Part shown: positions 24,498-32,706 of the stretch, piece by piece
Layout of the letters: the number at the start of each line of letters is the position of its first letter
How positions within the stretch are numbered: the stretch's first letter is position 1
Source: Candidatus Undinarchaeales archaeon
GTDB lineage: Archaea > SpSt-1190 > JASMDC01
Assembly: GCA_030753015.1 (NCBI GenBank)
Contig: JASMDC010000005.1
Span: forward strand, 1-64,000
Length of the DNA stretch: 64,000 nt
Reading direction: 5' to 3'
Notes under the pieces: generated by a model
The model's database searches: none
What the model was told of the DNA's origin: nothing
Seen by the model: only the letters and a program-made list of their open reading frames with translations
Position numbers and translations under genes: made by a program

Positions 24498-25378
24498 GCC
24501 GTCACGGGGCGATGTATCTGATAGGGTCCCGTGTCCAAGTGCACTGTTTCAAATCCTGCCGATGAGGTGCGAACCGCGACCTCACGCAGGCCGAAGATGA
24601 GCGATCCGCCGACATACGGATCCGGAGCGGCATGGAGTACAGGACCATCAAGCATCCCATGAGATTCGAGCTCCCCTGTCTCGAGGTCCGCAGTGAACAC
24701 GCCCCCACCTTCGGTCCCGATTATCGCTTCGGTTCCAGAAGGCCAGATCGCCGTGATGCGTCCATCGAGCCTACTGAGCGCTCGCGGGCCCTTATCATCC
24801 ACCGCGACAAGGACGCTTGTCCCACGCATCGTCTCATGGACCGTTACTAGAGCATTTCTCCCCCATCCCGTCACCAGGTCCGCCACACCTTGGTTCAGGG
24901 GATGGGTGATCGCTGGTTCACCCGGATCCGGATCGACGAAATGGAGTGCTCGTCCGCACACCGAAAGGATGCATCGTTCAAGGGGCATGACCGCTCGTAC
25001 GTCCTCAGTGAAACGATACCCGTGGGGCTCGAGCCCTTCCCCCCTGCGCCACCAGACAAGGCTGTCGTCAACGGGCACTATGACCGCATCACCATGGCAG
25101 GCAGGGATCCCTACGTGTCGTGCAGACAGTATCGTCCGCCAGCGAGCGTCCAGGTCCGGCCTCTCCAGGTCCAGAAGTATGCTCTTTGGCCCTTTGAGAA
25201 CGATCACCAGAGGTCCTTCCGGTTCAAGGGGGCGGATATAGATGATGGCGTGCTCATGGTCGTTGAACGAGAACACTGTGGACGATACAAGATTACCATC
25301 GTCCATCGGTATCAGGGCCCCGAGCGTTCCCGTGGCGGTCCCGTAGAACGTCAAAGGACACGTACCCCGCGTCCCCAT
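24422..25378 (-). CDS. Hypothetical protein, beta-rich, possibly propeller-like
   Basis: A 318-residue soluble protein made mostly of short predicted strands with repeated turns (for example LGALIPMDDGNLVSSTVFSF, GTEAIIGTEGGGVFTADLE, GGSLIFGLREVAV). This recalls a degenerate beta-propeller, but no repeat signature is firm. No signal peptide or membrane segment. A TATA-like CCAATTTAAATTAC (about 25415-25402) places transcription close to the ATG at 25378. The last 25 residues overlap the 47-residue gene on the other strand and look less protein-like. Confidence 0.55.
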   Translation of the reverse strand: MGTRGTCPLTFYGTATGTLGALIPMDDGNLVSSTVFSFNDHEHAIIYIRPLEPEGPLVIVLKGPKSILLDLERPDLDARWRTILSARHVGIPACHGDAVIVPVDDSLVWWRRGEGLEPHGYRFTEDVRAVMPLERCILSVCGRALHFVDPDPGEPAITHPLNQGVADLVTGWGRNALVTVHETMRGTSVLVAVDDKGPRALSRLDGRITAIWPSGTEAIIGTEGGGVFTADLETGELESHGMLDGPVLHAAPDPYVGGSLIFGLREVAVRTSSAGFETVHLDTGPYQIHRPVTAYWSERCRSSSSNLREMVHSSLSMK

Positions 25379-25671
25379 GTATGGTCATGCAGGCGCACAG
25401 TAATTTAAATTGGACCATAATACGAGCGAATTTGTCAATCGTCCATTATTTCGATTGAAACTCGTGTGACAAACCCACTCTGAGCCCGTGCGAACGTTGC
25501 GTGATTGTCCCGACCCATGTATTCACACACATTGCGGGATCGTCCTTGGGTGAAAACACATGAAATATCCGCCTTAATTGTTTACTTTTCGTTGAGTGAA
25601 CGTTGCGCAACCGTTTCAGGAAATCATTTTAAACCAGGATGAACTAAGCCCATTTCGTTTAGGTGAACACC
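25379..25671. promoter_or_regulatory. AT-rich regulatory region before the pilin gene
   Basis: About 290 bases with no gene. It carries a perfect inverted repeat CAATCG-N10-CGATTG (25436-25457), a 10-base direct repeat GAACGTTGCG at 25492-25501 and 25598-25607 with AACGTT at its core, and a TATA-like CATTTTAAACC (about 25625-25635) some 37 bp before the pilin ATG. Two kinds of repeat before a surface-structure gene suggest regulated expression. Confidence 0.5.
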
Positions 25672-26256
25672 ATGCCGTCCAACAAGAAAGCTGCAAGGGG
25701 CCAAGCCGCGCTTGAGTTCCTCATGACGTACGGGTGGGTTCTAGTGATTATCGTTATCGCTGGTGCCGCCCTGTATTCGATGGGTATCTTGAATCCCTCT
25801 ACCTATATGAAGAAGGGCTGTGTAGGGTTCGAGAAGATACACTACAAAGACCATCTCTTCAAGGCGAGCCCCGATAATATCGGGCTGTGGACCGTCTGGT
25901 CCTCAGAGACCGAGCGCGAGAGCGTTTTCCAGCTCCGCCTCCAGAACGGTGCTGGCGAGACGCTTCGCATCAGGAACGCTGACGTGGAGTACCCTGACGG
26001 TATTCACGTGACCTGGTCCGAGCGCGGATACGACTGTGACTACTACAACACCGCAGGCGACACCGACTCGGGCTGCCAGGAGCAGAACGTGTCAGAGGCC
26101 GAGGTCACCACCCTCAAGATGGAGGATGTGGGCCGCGGAACTCTGGACCTCCGCTTCGGAACGGTCTACAGGTCCAAGGTGAAGATCACCTTCGACGTGT
26201 TCAACGCCCTGTCGGACCACACTGAGACCGCTATCTGCTCAGGTAAGATCGAGTAG
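25672..26256 (+). CDS. Archaeal type IV pilin-like protein (class III signal peptide)
   Basis: A 194-residue protein starting MPSNKKAARGQAALEFLMTY. The basic head, then GQAALEF and a long hydrophobic helix (GWVLVIIVIAGAALYSMGIL), is the classic class III signal: a prepilin peptidase would cut just before QAALEF and the helix would build the pilus core. The exposed part (about 45-194) is beta-rich with two or three cysteine pairs (KKGCVGF, YDCDYY, DSGCQEQ, AICSGK). It could be a pilus or adhesion subunit. No pilus ATPase or peptidase is adjacent. A strong hairpin terminator follows. Confidence 0.88.
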   Translation: MPSNKKAARGQAALEFLMTYGWVLVIIVIAGAALYSMGILNPSTYMKKGCVGFEKIHYKDHLFKASPDNIGLWTVWSSETERESVFQLRLQNGAGETLRIRNADVEYPDGIHVTWSERGYDCDYYNTAGDTDSGCQEQNVSEAEVTTLKMEDVGRGTLDLRFGTVYRSKVKITFDVFNALSDHTETAICSGKIE

Positions 26257-26268
26257 ATCTGTCGGAAA

Positions 26269-26300
26269 GAAGGGGTCCTCCGGGACCCCTTCATTTTTCT
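26269..26300 (+). terminator. Hairpin plus T-rich terminator after the pilin gene
   Basis: GAAGGGGTCC-TCCG-GGACCCCTTC (26269-26292) is a perfect 10-bp stem with a 4-base loop, followed by ATTTTTCTCTTTTTC. It ends 12 to 40 bases after the pilin stop. Such a strong stem-loop is unusual for archaea, where T runs alone often suffice; it may also protect the transcript end. Confidence 0.75.
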
Positions 26301-26322
26301 CTTTTTCTGTTCTTCTTTTGGT

Positions 26323-26733
26323 ATGGAGAAGACCGAACGGAAATATCCACTTCCAGTTCGGCCCCAGACGCTAATCCTTCTGCTCATCCTTTCCCAGGCG
26401 TTTGACGTCATCACGACCTACATAGGCATCCAGGTCGGGCTAACCGAGGGGAACACACTAATCGCACCGATCGCCGACGACCTCCTCAGCCTCATCGAAT
26501 TCAAGCTCATCTTCTTCTTCCCCATCATACTCCTCCCTGTCGCCCTCCTGTACATCACATACGTAGCGTCGATGACCACGAAACGGCCCAAGGAAAAGGA
26601 AATCGTCCCTCGTCAAGAGAGCTACCTCTTTAACAATCTCCTTCAGGGCCTGCTCTTCTTCCTGCTTGTCTGGAGCTGGGCCGTCATAGTCAACAACCTC
26701 ATCGGTATCGCGCACATAACGATGACCGGTTGA
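26323..26733 (+). CDS. Small polytopic membrane protein, DUF5658-like
   Basis: A 136-residue protein with three or four membrane helices: TLILLLILSQAFDVITTYI, the stretch FKLIFFFPIILLPVALLYI, and NLLQGLLFFLLVWSWAVIVN. The first helix carries D..TT..G and is followed by EGNTLI, a pattern of DUF5658-type proteins (D...T...G...E.NP). Function is unknown. It is just downstream of the pilin terminator and may have its own promoter in the T-rich spacer. Confidence 0.65.
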   Translation: MEKTERKYPLPVRPQTLILLLILSQAFDVITTYIGIQVGLTEGNTLIAPIADDLLSLIEFKLIFFFPIILLPVALLYITYVASMTTKRPKEKEIVPRQESYLFNNLLQGLLFFLLVWSWAVIVNNLIGIAHITMTG

Positions 26734-26797
26734 GCGCGATGACCGAGGTCGGAGTGTCCCCTGAATTGTATAGCATCCCTCTCGTACTGCAGGGATG

Positions 26798-28237
26798 TTA
26801 TCCCGAGGTAGCCTGAGCCCGGTTCAGCTCCTCGGCAGAGATCATATCCCTGTTCTCAAAGAGCGTTACCGCATCGTACTTGCCGTAGTGGAGGACAGGT
26901 GCTCGTAACACGTATCCGTCCAGTACGTACTTCCGGAAAGCAGGATCGTTACCAATACCGGAAAAATGGAGCTCGTTATCCCCGTCAGATTGGGGAGTGC
27001 GTTTAGCCACGAGCACGATGTAACGCGTACGATGAATTGAGACCGCCTCGATGAGACGCTCGGGAGCCATTACGCCACTAGTGACACGGACGTAGTTGGA
27101 ATCCAGTTCATTACCACTTATCTCGAGACCTGACAAGAACGCGAGCGTTGGAGCAGCAATAGCATGCCCGAACACACGCTCGTCGGGATTAGAATGTGTG
27201 CTGACGTACTGCGAGTACTTCAAGAGGGCAAGTCCAAAGGGATGGCCAGTGCGTGCAGCCGAATAATGGGGTGCGTTCCAGAAAAAGGCTGCTACGAGCA
27301 TGGCCACGATGAGGACTTCAGCACTCTTCCCCCAGGAGCTCCACCGGTCCAGTGTTCCGCCGGCGAACACGGCGAGAGGGACGAGCGGGAAGATCAAGTA
27401 CTGTAGGAATATGCGCTTCTGGATGAGGATGAGCAAGGTAACCAGAGTAAAAAATCCCAGAAAGGCCCGTGGGCGTTCCCGCCCACGCTCAATGAGGGAA
27501 GGAATTGCCGCAATGACGATTAGTGCTTCGGTAAGAAGAAAGTTCTTGAGCACGCGAGTACGGACCTCAAGAGGGAAGGGCTCCTTCTGCATGTGGAAGA
27601 GCACCATCTGCTCAACCATCTGATGAGGGCCGGCGATATATGCGAGCGCGCACCCGACAGGGACCGTCACTGCCAGGAAAGCAAGGAGGAAGGTGGTAGC
27701 AGCTCCCCTCCGCTTCCGCAGGTCGAAGAGGATGACAGGAATGGTCACCACGGTGAAGAGCTTGGTGAGCACAGCGATCCCGCAAAGGATCCCGGCCGGA
27801 AGCGGTCGTCGAGCATTATGCCGTTCTATGGCAGCTATCGCGAACAACAGAGCAAGGACGTTCCCATCGGTCTGCCCAGACATCAGGAAGCCTTGTGAAC
27901 TGAGGAGCAGTGCGCAGGACATCAGCGCAGCACGGTCGTTATAGTATCGGCGAGCGAGGCGAAAGCAGACAGCCAGGAGCGACACGTTCACCACCATGGC
28001 CACTGCGGTCCCAGTCATCCACGTCGTCCCCAGGAGCATGAAGAAGGTCGTGAGGATAATGAGCATGACAGGTGGATGGGCGAAGAAGAAATCCTGGTAG
28101 GGCACTCTCCCCCGAAGCGTGTCCCGGGCCATGAGGAAGTAGATGTTCTCATCACTCGGTCGGGGGATTGTAGTAGGAGCATTGATCCAAGCACAGATAA
28201 CGAGGAGGACGATAAAGAGCTTGGTGTATGTGTTCAT
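26798..28237 (-). CDS. GT39-like membrane glycosyltransferase, copy 4
   Basis: A 479-residue polytopic GT-C protein of the ArnT/PMT_2 type, with about 11 hydrophobic segments. These enzymes use a polyprenyl-phosphate sugar to glycosylate an outside acceptor. The first outer loop has the acidic motif in PRPSDENIYFLMARDTLRG, then VPYQDFFFAHPPVMLIIL, shared almost word for word by the next three genes upstream. The soluble C-terminal part (about 350-479) faces outside. It is the last of four tandem paralogs, all on the minus strand, separated by 25-62 bases, each with its own TATA-like box. Acceptor unknown. Confidence 0.82.
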   Translation of the reverse strand: MNTYTKLFIVLLVICAWINAPTTIPRPSDENIYFLMARDTLRGRVPYQDFFFAHPPVMLIILTTFFMLLGTTWMTGTAVAMVVNVSLLAVCFRLARRYYNDRAALMSCALLLSSQGFLMSGQTDGNVLALLFAIAAIERHNARRPLPAGILCGIAVLTKLFTVVTIPVILFDLRKRRGAATTFLLAFLAVTVPVGCALAYIAGPHQMVEQMVLFHMQKEPFPLEVRTRVLKNFLLTEALIVIAAIPSLIERGRERPRAFLGFFTLVTLLILIQKRIFLQYLIFPLVPLAVFAGGTLDRWSSWGKSAEVLIVAMLVAAFFWNAPHYSAARTGHPFGLALLKYSQYVSTHSNPDERVFGHAIAAPTLAFLSGLEISGNELDSNYVRVTSGVMAPERLIEAVSIHRTRYIVLVAKRTPQSDGDNELHFSGIGNDPAFRKYVLDGYVLRAPVLHYGKYDAVTLFENRDMISAEELNRAQATSG

Positions 28238-28294
28238 CTCCGAACCAAGGGATGCGGGGGGAGTTAAATCCTTTTGGGCCCGAGCAGGCCTGAT

Positions 28295-29701
28295 CTATCC
28301 GGCACCCACATTCTCAAAGAGCACAAGGGACTGCCCTTCCGTCCACCGGAGAACTCGTCCTCGTAGTGTCCATTCGTCGATCATGTACCGAGTGAACACC
28401 CGATCGTCCCCCAGACCCGAGAACGTGTAGTCAGTCCCTTCCGAATTGTTCTGACGATTCCCCACGAGTACGATGAATCGGGGTCGGTCGGTCTTTATCC
28501 GTTCAACGAGCTCCGCTACGTCCATCTGCCCACTCGTTACACGAGCGTAGTTCAGGTCGAGCACATCAGCGCTCATACGTCGATTAGCGAGGAACGCCAA
28601 GGTGGGCGCCGCCACTGCATGACCGAGCACCGTGTCTTCGGGTGACGAGGTCGAGGCGACCGTCTGTGCCATGTGGAGGAGGGCCCGACCGAAGGGGGCG
28701 TCCGTCTTCGAAGAGAGATTGCCGGCGGCCGACCAGATCAGGTTGACGGTCAGGACTAGAATGGTCAGGGCAGCGAGCCCCCGGCTACGCGAGAAGGCCC
28801 CATCGAGCGTTGCTCCCGCGAACACGATCAAGGGCAGCAGGGGATAGATCAGGTATTGGATGTAGATTCGTCGCTGTACAAGGATCAGAAGGGTGGCGAG
28901 GACGAGCAGACCGAAGAGCGTACGGTTGCGCAATCTGAATCCTGTGCGAAGCGCTGGGAGGGCCGCAACTACAGCAAGTGCATTCAGGGACAGGAACCGT
29001 ACGATCACCGACATCCTCGCCTGTATCGAGAGTGGGTCCTTGGTGAGATGGTAGAGCACAACGGGATTGGCCACCCGTTCAACTCCTGAGACCGCGAGGA
29101 ACGCACCCATGACGCCTATCAGAACTGCCACTAGTGTGATAAGGAAGCGTCGTGCATCGCTCCGGTCCCCGGACCTTGTCAACAGGTCGAGCAAGATCGG
29201 TGGGATGGCCACGAGGGCGAAAAGCTTCGTGAGTGCAGCGAATCCGCAAAGGAGGCCTGCCAGACCAGGCCGCTCGCCCTGGTAGGCGACAAGTGCCGTC
29301 ATGACGAACATGAGCGAGAGGGCGTTCCCGTCCGTCTGTGCGGACATCAGGAAACCCTGTGAGCCAAGGAGGAGTGCACAGGACAGCAGTGCTGGACGTT
29401 CACCGATTAGACGGCGCGTGAGGGCGAAACAGCCGATCAGGAGCCCTAGTGAGACCGCTGTGGCCACAAGTGTCCCCACCTGCCACGTCGTACCTGCGGC
29501 GGCGAACGTCGCCGTGAGAAGGACGAGCATCACGGGGGGATGGGCGAAGAAGAAATCGCGATAGGGCACGAGCCCGCGCCCCACCTCCCGGGCCATGAGG
29601 AAATAGATGTTCTCGTCATGGGGCCGGGGGACGGAGGTTGGCGCGTTCAGCACAGCGCAGACGATGAGAAGGGCGAGCAGGAGCCTCGTTGGAGTTCCCA
29701 T
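28295..29701 (-). CDS. GT39-like membrane glycosyltransferase, copy 3
   Basis: A 468-residue paralog in the tandem set, with the same N-terminal motif (VPRPHDENIYFLMAREVGRG, VPYRDFFFAHPPVMLVLL), about 11 membrane helices and an outer C-terminal domain. Copy-specific differences concentrate in the C-terminal 130 residues, which may set acceptor choice. The ATG at 29701 is chosen over an upstream in-frame codon (29722) because the TATA-like CAATAAAGATATAAC ends about 25 bp before it. Confidence 0.82.
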   Translation of the reverse strand: MGTPTRLLLALLIVCAVLNAPTSVPRPHDENIYFLMAREVGRGLVPYRDFFFAHPPVMLVLLTATFAAAGTTWQVGTLVATAVSLGLLIGCFALTRRLIGERPALLSCALLLGSQGFLMSAQTDGNALSLMFVMTALVAYQGERPGLAGLLCGFAALTKLFALVAIPPILLDLLTRSGDRSDARRFLITLVAVLIGVMGAFLAVSGVERVANPVVLYHLTKDPLSIQARMSVIVRFLSLNALAVVAALPALRTGFRLRNRTLFGLLVLATLLILVQRRIYIQYLIYPLLPLIVFAGATLDGAFSRSRGLAALTILVLTVNLIWSAAGNLSSKTDAPFGRALLHMAQTVASTSSPEDTVLGHAVAAPTLAFLANRRMSADVLDLNYARVTSGQMDVAELVERIKTDRPRFIVLVGNRQNNSEGTDYTFSGLGDDRVFTRYMIDEWTLRGRVLRWTEGQSLVLFENVGAG

Positions 29702-29746
29702 TTCCGTTAGGCTGGATGGCACTGGTGAGTTATATCTTTATTGCGC

Positions 29747-31162
29747 TCAGGTCGGACCCGAACCAGCCCTCCGCTCAAGGAGCAGAAGGACGTCGTATTG
29801 ACCAAGAGGGCGTTCGAGCACTCCCACGTACTGCTCGAGAGCGAACTGTCGGAAGTCCTCGTCCAGTGCGATCCCAGCGAATGAGTAGCGGGGACGACCG
29901 TCAATTGGTATCCGACTTGCCTTGAGCACGAGGTAGCGCGCCCGGTCGGCCTCGACGGCTCGAACTAGGTCATTACCACTGAGGACACCGCTCGCGATCC
30001 GCTCATAGTTCGTGTCCATCACATTACCGCTCATCCGACGGTCGGCGATGAAGGCAACAGCAGTGGTCGCAGTACTGTGCCCCGATATACGTTCGTCCGG
30101 GACCGTGGACTCGCGTACCTCCCGGGCGATATCGAGTATGGCGCGTGAATACACCGGCTGGCCCTGTCTGGCCAGATTGTAAGCGACCGACGACCACGCA
30201 ATGCTTGCGATAAGGGCCACGATGACGATCGTTCGGAGCGCTCCGCCCCGTTCCACGACCATTTCCAGAAGCCCGCCCCCCAGTGCGGCGCAAGCGAGGA
30301 GCGGGTAGATCAGATAGGGGTATACAAGACGGCGCTGGCCGAGCACGAGCACGGTGGCCAGGATGAGAAAGGCGACCAGAGTTCGCGGCCGGTCAGGAAG
30401 TCTCCATAGGGCGATAGCTCCAGCTACCACGACAAGGGTGTTCGTACCAAGGAACGTCGCCAGGACCGCAGCACGGGCCTCGAACGTGAAGGGCTCTTTT
30501 TGGAGGTGATAGAACACAACGGAATCGAGCACAGGGCCGTAACCGGCAATGGTGGCGAACGTCAGGGACACGGGAAGCACCACTGCAGCGATACCAAGGA
30601 CGAACCTCTGAGCATCACGCCGCCTTTCAGGTGAGAGATACAGATCGATAAGTATCGCCGGTACGGCGACTACGGCGAAGAGCTTGGTCAGCACGGCAGT
30701 ACCACAGAGAGCACCGGCCGTGAACGGTCGTTTCGCCATGTGCCGCTCCAGGGCGAGCACACAGAACAGCAGCGAGAGGGCGTTCCCATCGGTCTGTCCC
30801 ACCTCCAGAAGAACCCTGGAGCCAAGGAGAAGGGCCGTCGCCAGAAGCCCACCTCGGACCCCGTAGCATCTGCGGGCAATACTGAAGCAACCAAGGAGAA
30901 GGCCGACGTTCACCACTGTCGCGACAAGGGTCCCGACCCACCACGTTGTGCCCAGGACCATGAAGGCGCCAGCGAGCACGTAGAGCATGACGGGTGGATG
31001 GGCAAAGAAGAAGTCGCGATAGGGTACGGAACCACGGAGCACCTCCCGCCCCATGAGGAAGTAGATGTTCTCGTCACGGGGAAGGGGGACCGATGACGGT
31101 GCGGCTGCCACCGCGCACAGGGCGAGCATCGTGAGGAGGATGAGCTTGGAGGTAGTATCCAT
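29747..31162 (-). CDS. GT39-like membrane glycosyltransferase, copy 2
   Basis: A 471-residue paralog. The motif is PLPRDENIYFLMGREVLRGS followed by VPYRDFFFAHPPVMLYVL; hydrophobic segments and C-terminal domain match its neighbours, including ISGHSTATTAVAFIADRRMS, which corresponds to VFGHSVAAATVAFLADRSMS in copy 1. This second motif (GH[SA].A..T.AFL..R.MS) is common to all four copies and lies in the outer domain. An AT-rich TATA-like ACATTTATTGAATC lies about 20-30 bp before the ATG. Confidence 0.82.
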   Translation of the reverse strand: MDTTSKLILLTMLALCAVAAAPSSVPLPRDENIYFLMGREVLRGSVPYRDFFFAHPPVMLYVLAGAFMVLGTTWWVGTLVATVVNVGLLLGCFSIARRCYGVRGGLLATALLLGSRVLLEVGQTDGNALSLLFCVLALERHMAKRPFTAGALCGTAVLTKLFAVVAVPAILIDLYLSPERRRDAQRFVLGIAAVVLPVSLTFATIAGYGPVLDSVVFYHLQKEPFTFEARAAVLATFLGTNTLVVVAGAIALWRLPDRPRTLVAFLILATVLVLGQRRLVYPYLIYPLLACAALGGGLLEMVVERGGALRTIVIVALIASIAWSSVAYNLARQGQPVYSRAILDIAREVRESTVPDERISGHSTATTAVAFIADRRMSGNVMDTNYERIASGVLSGNDLVRAVEADRARYLVLKASRIPIDGRPRYSFAGIALDEDFRQFALEQYVGVLERPLGQYDVLLLLERRAGSGPT

Positions 31163-31224
31163 GTCCGCAGGTAGTGTTGTTGGGCTGATTCAATAAATGT
31201 TTGCCGGAGGGGCCCCAATGCCCT

Positions 31225-32646
31225 CTACGAAGCGGTTAGCGGTGGAACACTACCACTGTCACGAGGCTCGAGGAGGACTAGAATGCCGTCCGCGTCCATA
31301 GGACGGACATCGATCGTACGCCAGCGCTCCTGTACGGATGCAGCGAACTCGGGATCACCACCTATACCGGGGATGAAGAAATCTTCGCCCTGAGCGGAAC
31401 GCCGCCCCTTGAGCACAAGGTAACGCGTCCGGCCTCCTTCGATCGTACCAATCAGGTCCGAACTGTCCATCATCCCGCTAGTGATACGGGCGTAGAAGAC
31501 GTCCATGACGTTCGAGCTCATGCTCCGATCTGCGAGGAAGGCGACTGTCGCTGCCGCCACGCTATGTCCGAACACGGTCTCCTCGGGCGTCGTCGTCGCC
31601 CGGACACGGTCCGCAAAGACGGTAACCGCATCACCGAACTGGCTGGACGCGAACCGGGCCCATTGCCACTGGACCGTCCAGACGAGATTGAGGCAGAGGA
31701 CGAGCACTAACACGACCGCAGCAAGGTCCCCACGTTCTGTCACCTCATCGAGGGCGCGGCCTGCAAGCACGGTAAGGAGGGCGAGGGGGTACACAAGGTA
31801 CTGGATGAGGATGTTCTTCTGGACGAGGATGAAGAGGGACAGGAGAAGGAAAAGGAGCATGACCGGTCCTGGCCGGGTGCGACCGTGAAGACGGATGGCC
31901 GCCAATCCCGCCACGAGTGCTAGCGGGTGGGACGAAAGGAAACCGACGATCACACCGAGACGCTCGTTCAGCGGGATCGGCTCCTTTTGTAGATGGTAGA
32001 TGACCACGGGCCCGGTCACAGCGTCCATTCCTGCGAGGTGGACGAAGAGCACCGTCACAGGCAGGGTCAAGGCCACGAACGCAGCGATGAAGCGGGAGAC
32101 TGAGCGTCTGCTGCGGCCGGTCGCGAGCATGTCGAAGAGGATGACCGGGACGACCATGACGGCGAAGAGCTTGGTAAGCACCGCCACTCCGCAGAGCAGC
32201 CCTGCAGAGAGGTCTTTTCGGGCCAAGTGGCGTTCCAGGGCGAGGACCACGAACAGTAGGGAGAGGGCGTTCCCATCGGTCTGGGCGGCGAACATGAAGC
32301 TCCGTGAGCCGAGCAGGAGCGCGCTCGCGAGCACCGCTGCACGCGGTCCATGGAGCCGGGCGCACAACCTGTAGCAGCCTACAAGGAGCCCGAGGTTCAC
32401 CAGTGCGGCCACAAGCGTTCCCGCTCGCCACGTCGTGCCAAGGAGCATGAAGGAGCTGGCGAGCACATAGAGCATGGCCGGTGGATGGGCGAAGAAGAAG
32501 TCTCTGTAGGGCACCGAGCCACGGAGCACCTCCCGCCCCATGAGGAAGTACACGTTCTCGTCCCCGGCGAGCCGGACGTCCATGGGAGGGTTCACTACCA
32601 TGTATATGACGAGGAGGATTATGAGGAGGGTTTGGGCCCGGTCCAT
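31225..32646 (-). CDS. GT39-like membrane glycosyltransferase, copy 1
   Basis: A 473-residue member and first of the four tandem copies. It starts MDRAQTLLIILLVIYMVVNP, followed by LAGDENVYFLMGREVLRGS and the DFFFAHPPAMLYVL loop. A much longer frame continues upstream but lacks membrane character there and runs antisense through the divergent gene, so the ATG at 32646 is used. The start faces the start of the 32707 gene across 60 bp that carry AT-rich boxes for both. The order suggests one operon or a set of coordinately used promoters. Confidence 0.82.
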   Translation of the reverse strand: MDRAQTLLIILLVIYMVVNPPMDVRLAGDENVYFLMGREVLRGSVPYRDFFFAHPPAMLYVLASSFMLLGTTWRAGTLVAALVNLGLLVGCYRLCARLHGPRAAVLASALLLGSRSFMFAAQTDGNALSLLFVVLALERHLARKDLSAGLLCGVAVLTKLFAVMVVPVILFDMLATGRSRRSVSRFIAAFVALTLPVTVLFVHLAGMDAVTGPVVIYHLQKEPIPLNERLGVIVGFLSSHPLALVAGLAAIRLHGRTRPGPVMLLFLLLSLFILVQKNILIQYLVYPLALLTVLAGRALDEVTERGDLAAVVLVLVLCLNLVWTVQWQWARFASSQFGDAVTVFADRVRATTTPEETVFGHSVAAATVAFLADRSMSSNVMDVFYARITSGMMDSSDLIGTIEGGRTRYLVLKGRRSAQGEDFFIPGIGGDPEFAASVQERWRTIDVRPMDADGILVLLEPRDSGSVPPLTAS

Positions 32647-32706
32647 GTCCGCTCCTTCCCTCCACGGACCAGAGTAATAAATAATTACCCGCACTGGCCC
32701 TCCTCG

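Noticed and set aside
32350..32706. 119-residue N-terminal extension of family B copy 1
   Set aside because: The extension is antisense to the neighbouring glycosyltransferase and has no membrane character; the TATA box at about 32680 fits a start at 32707.
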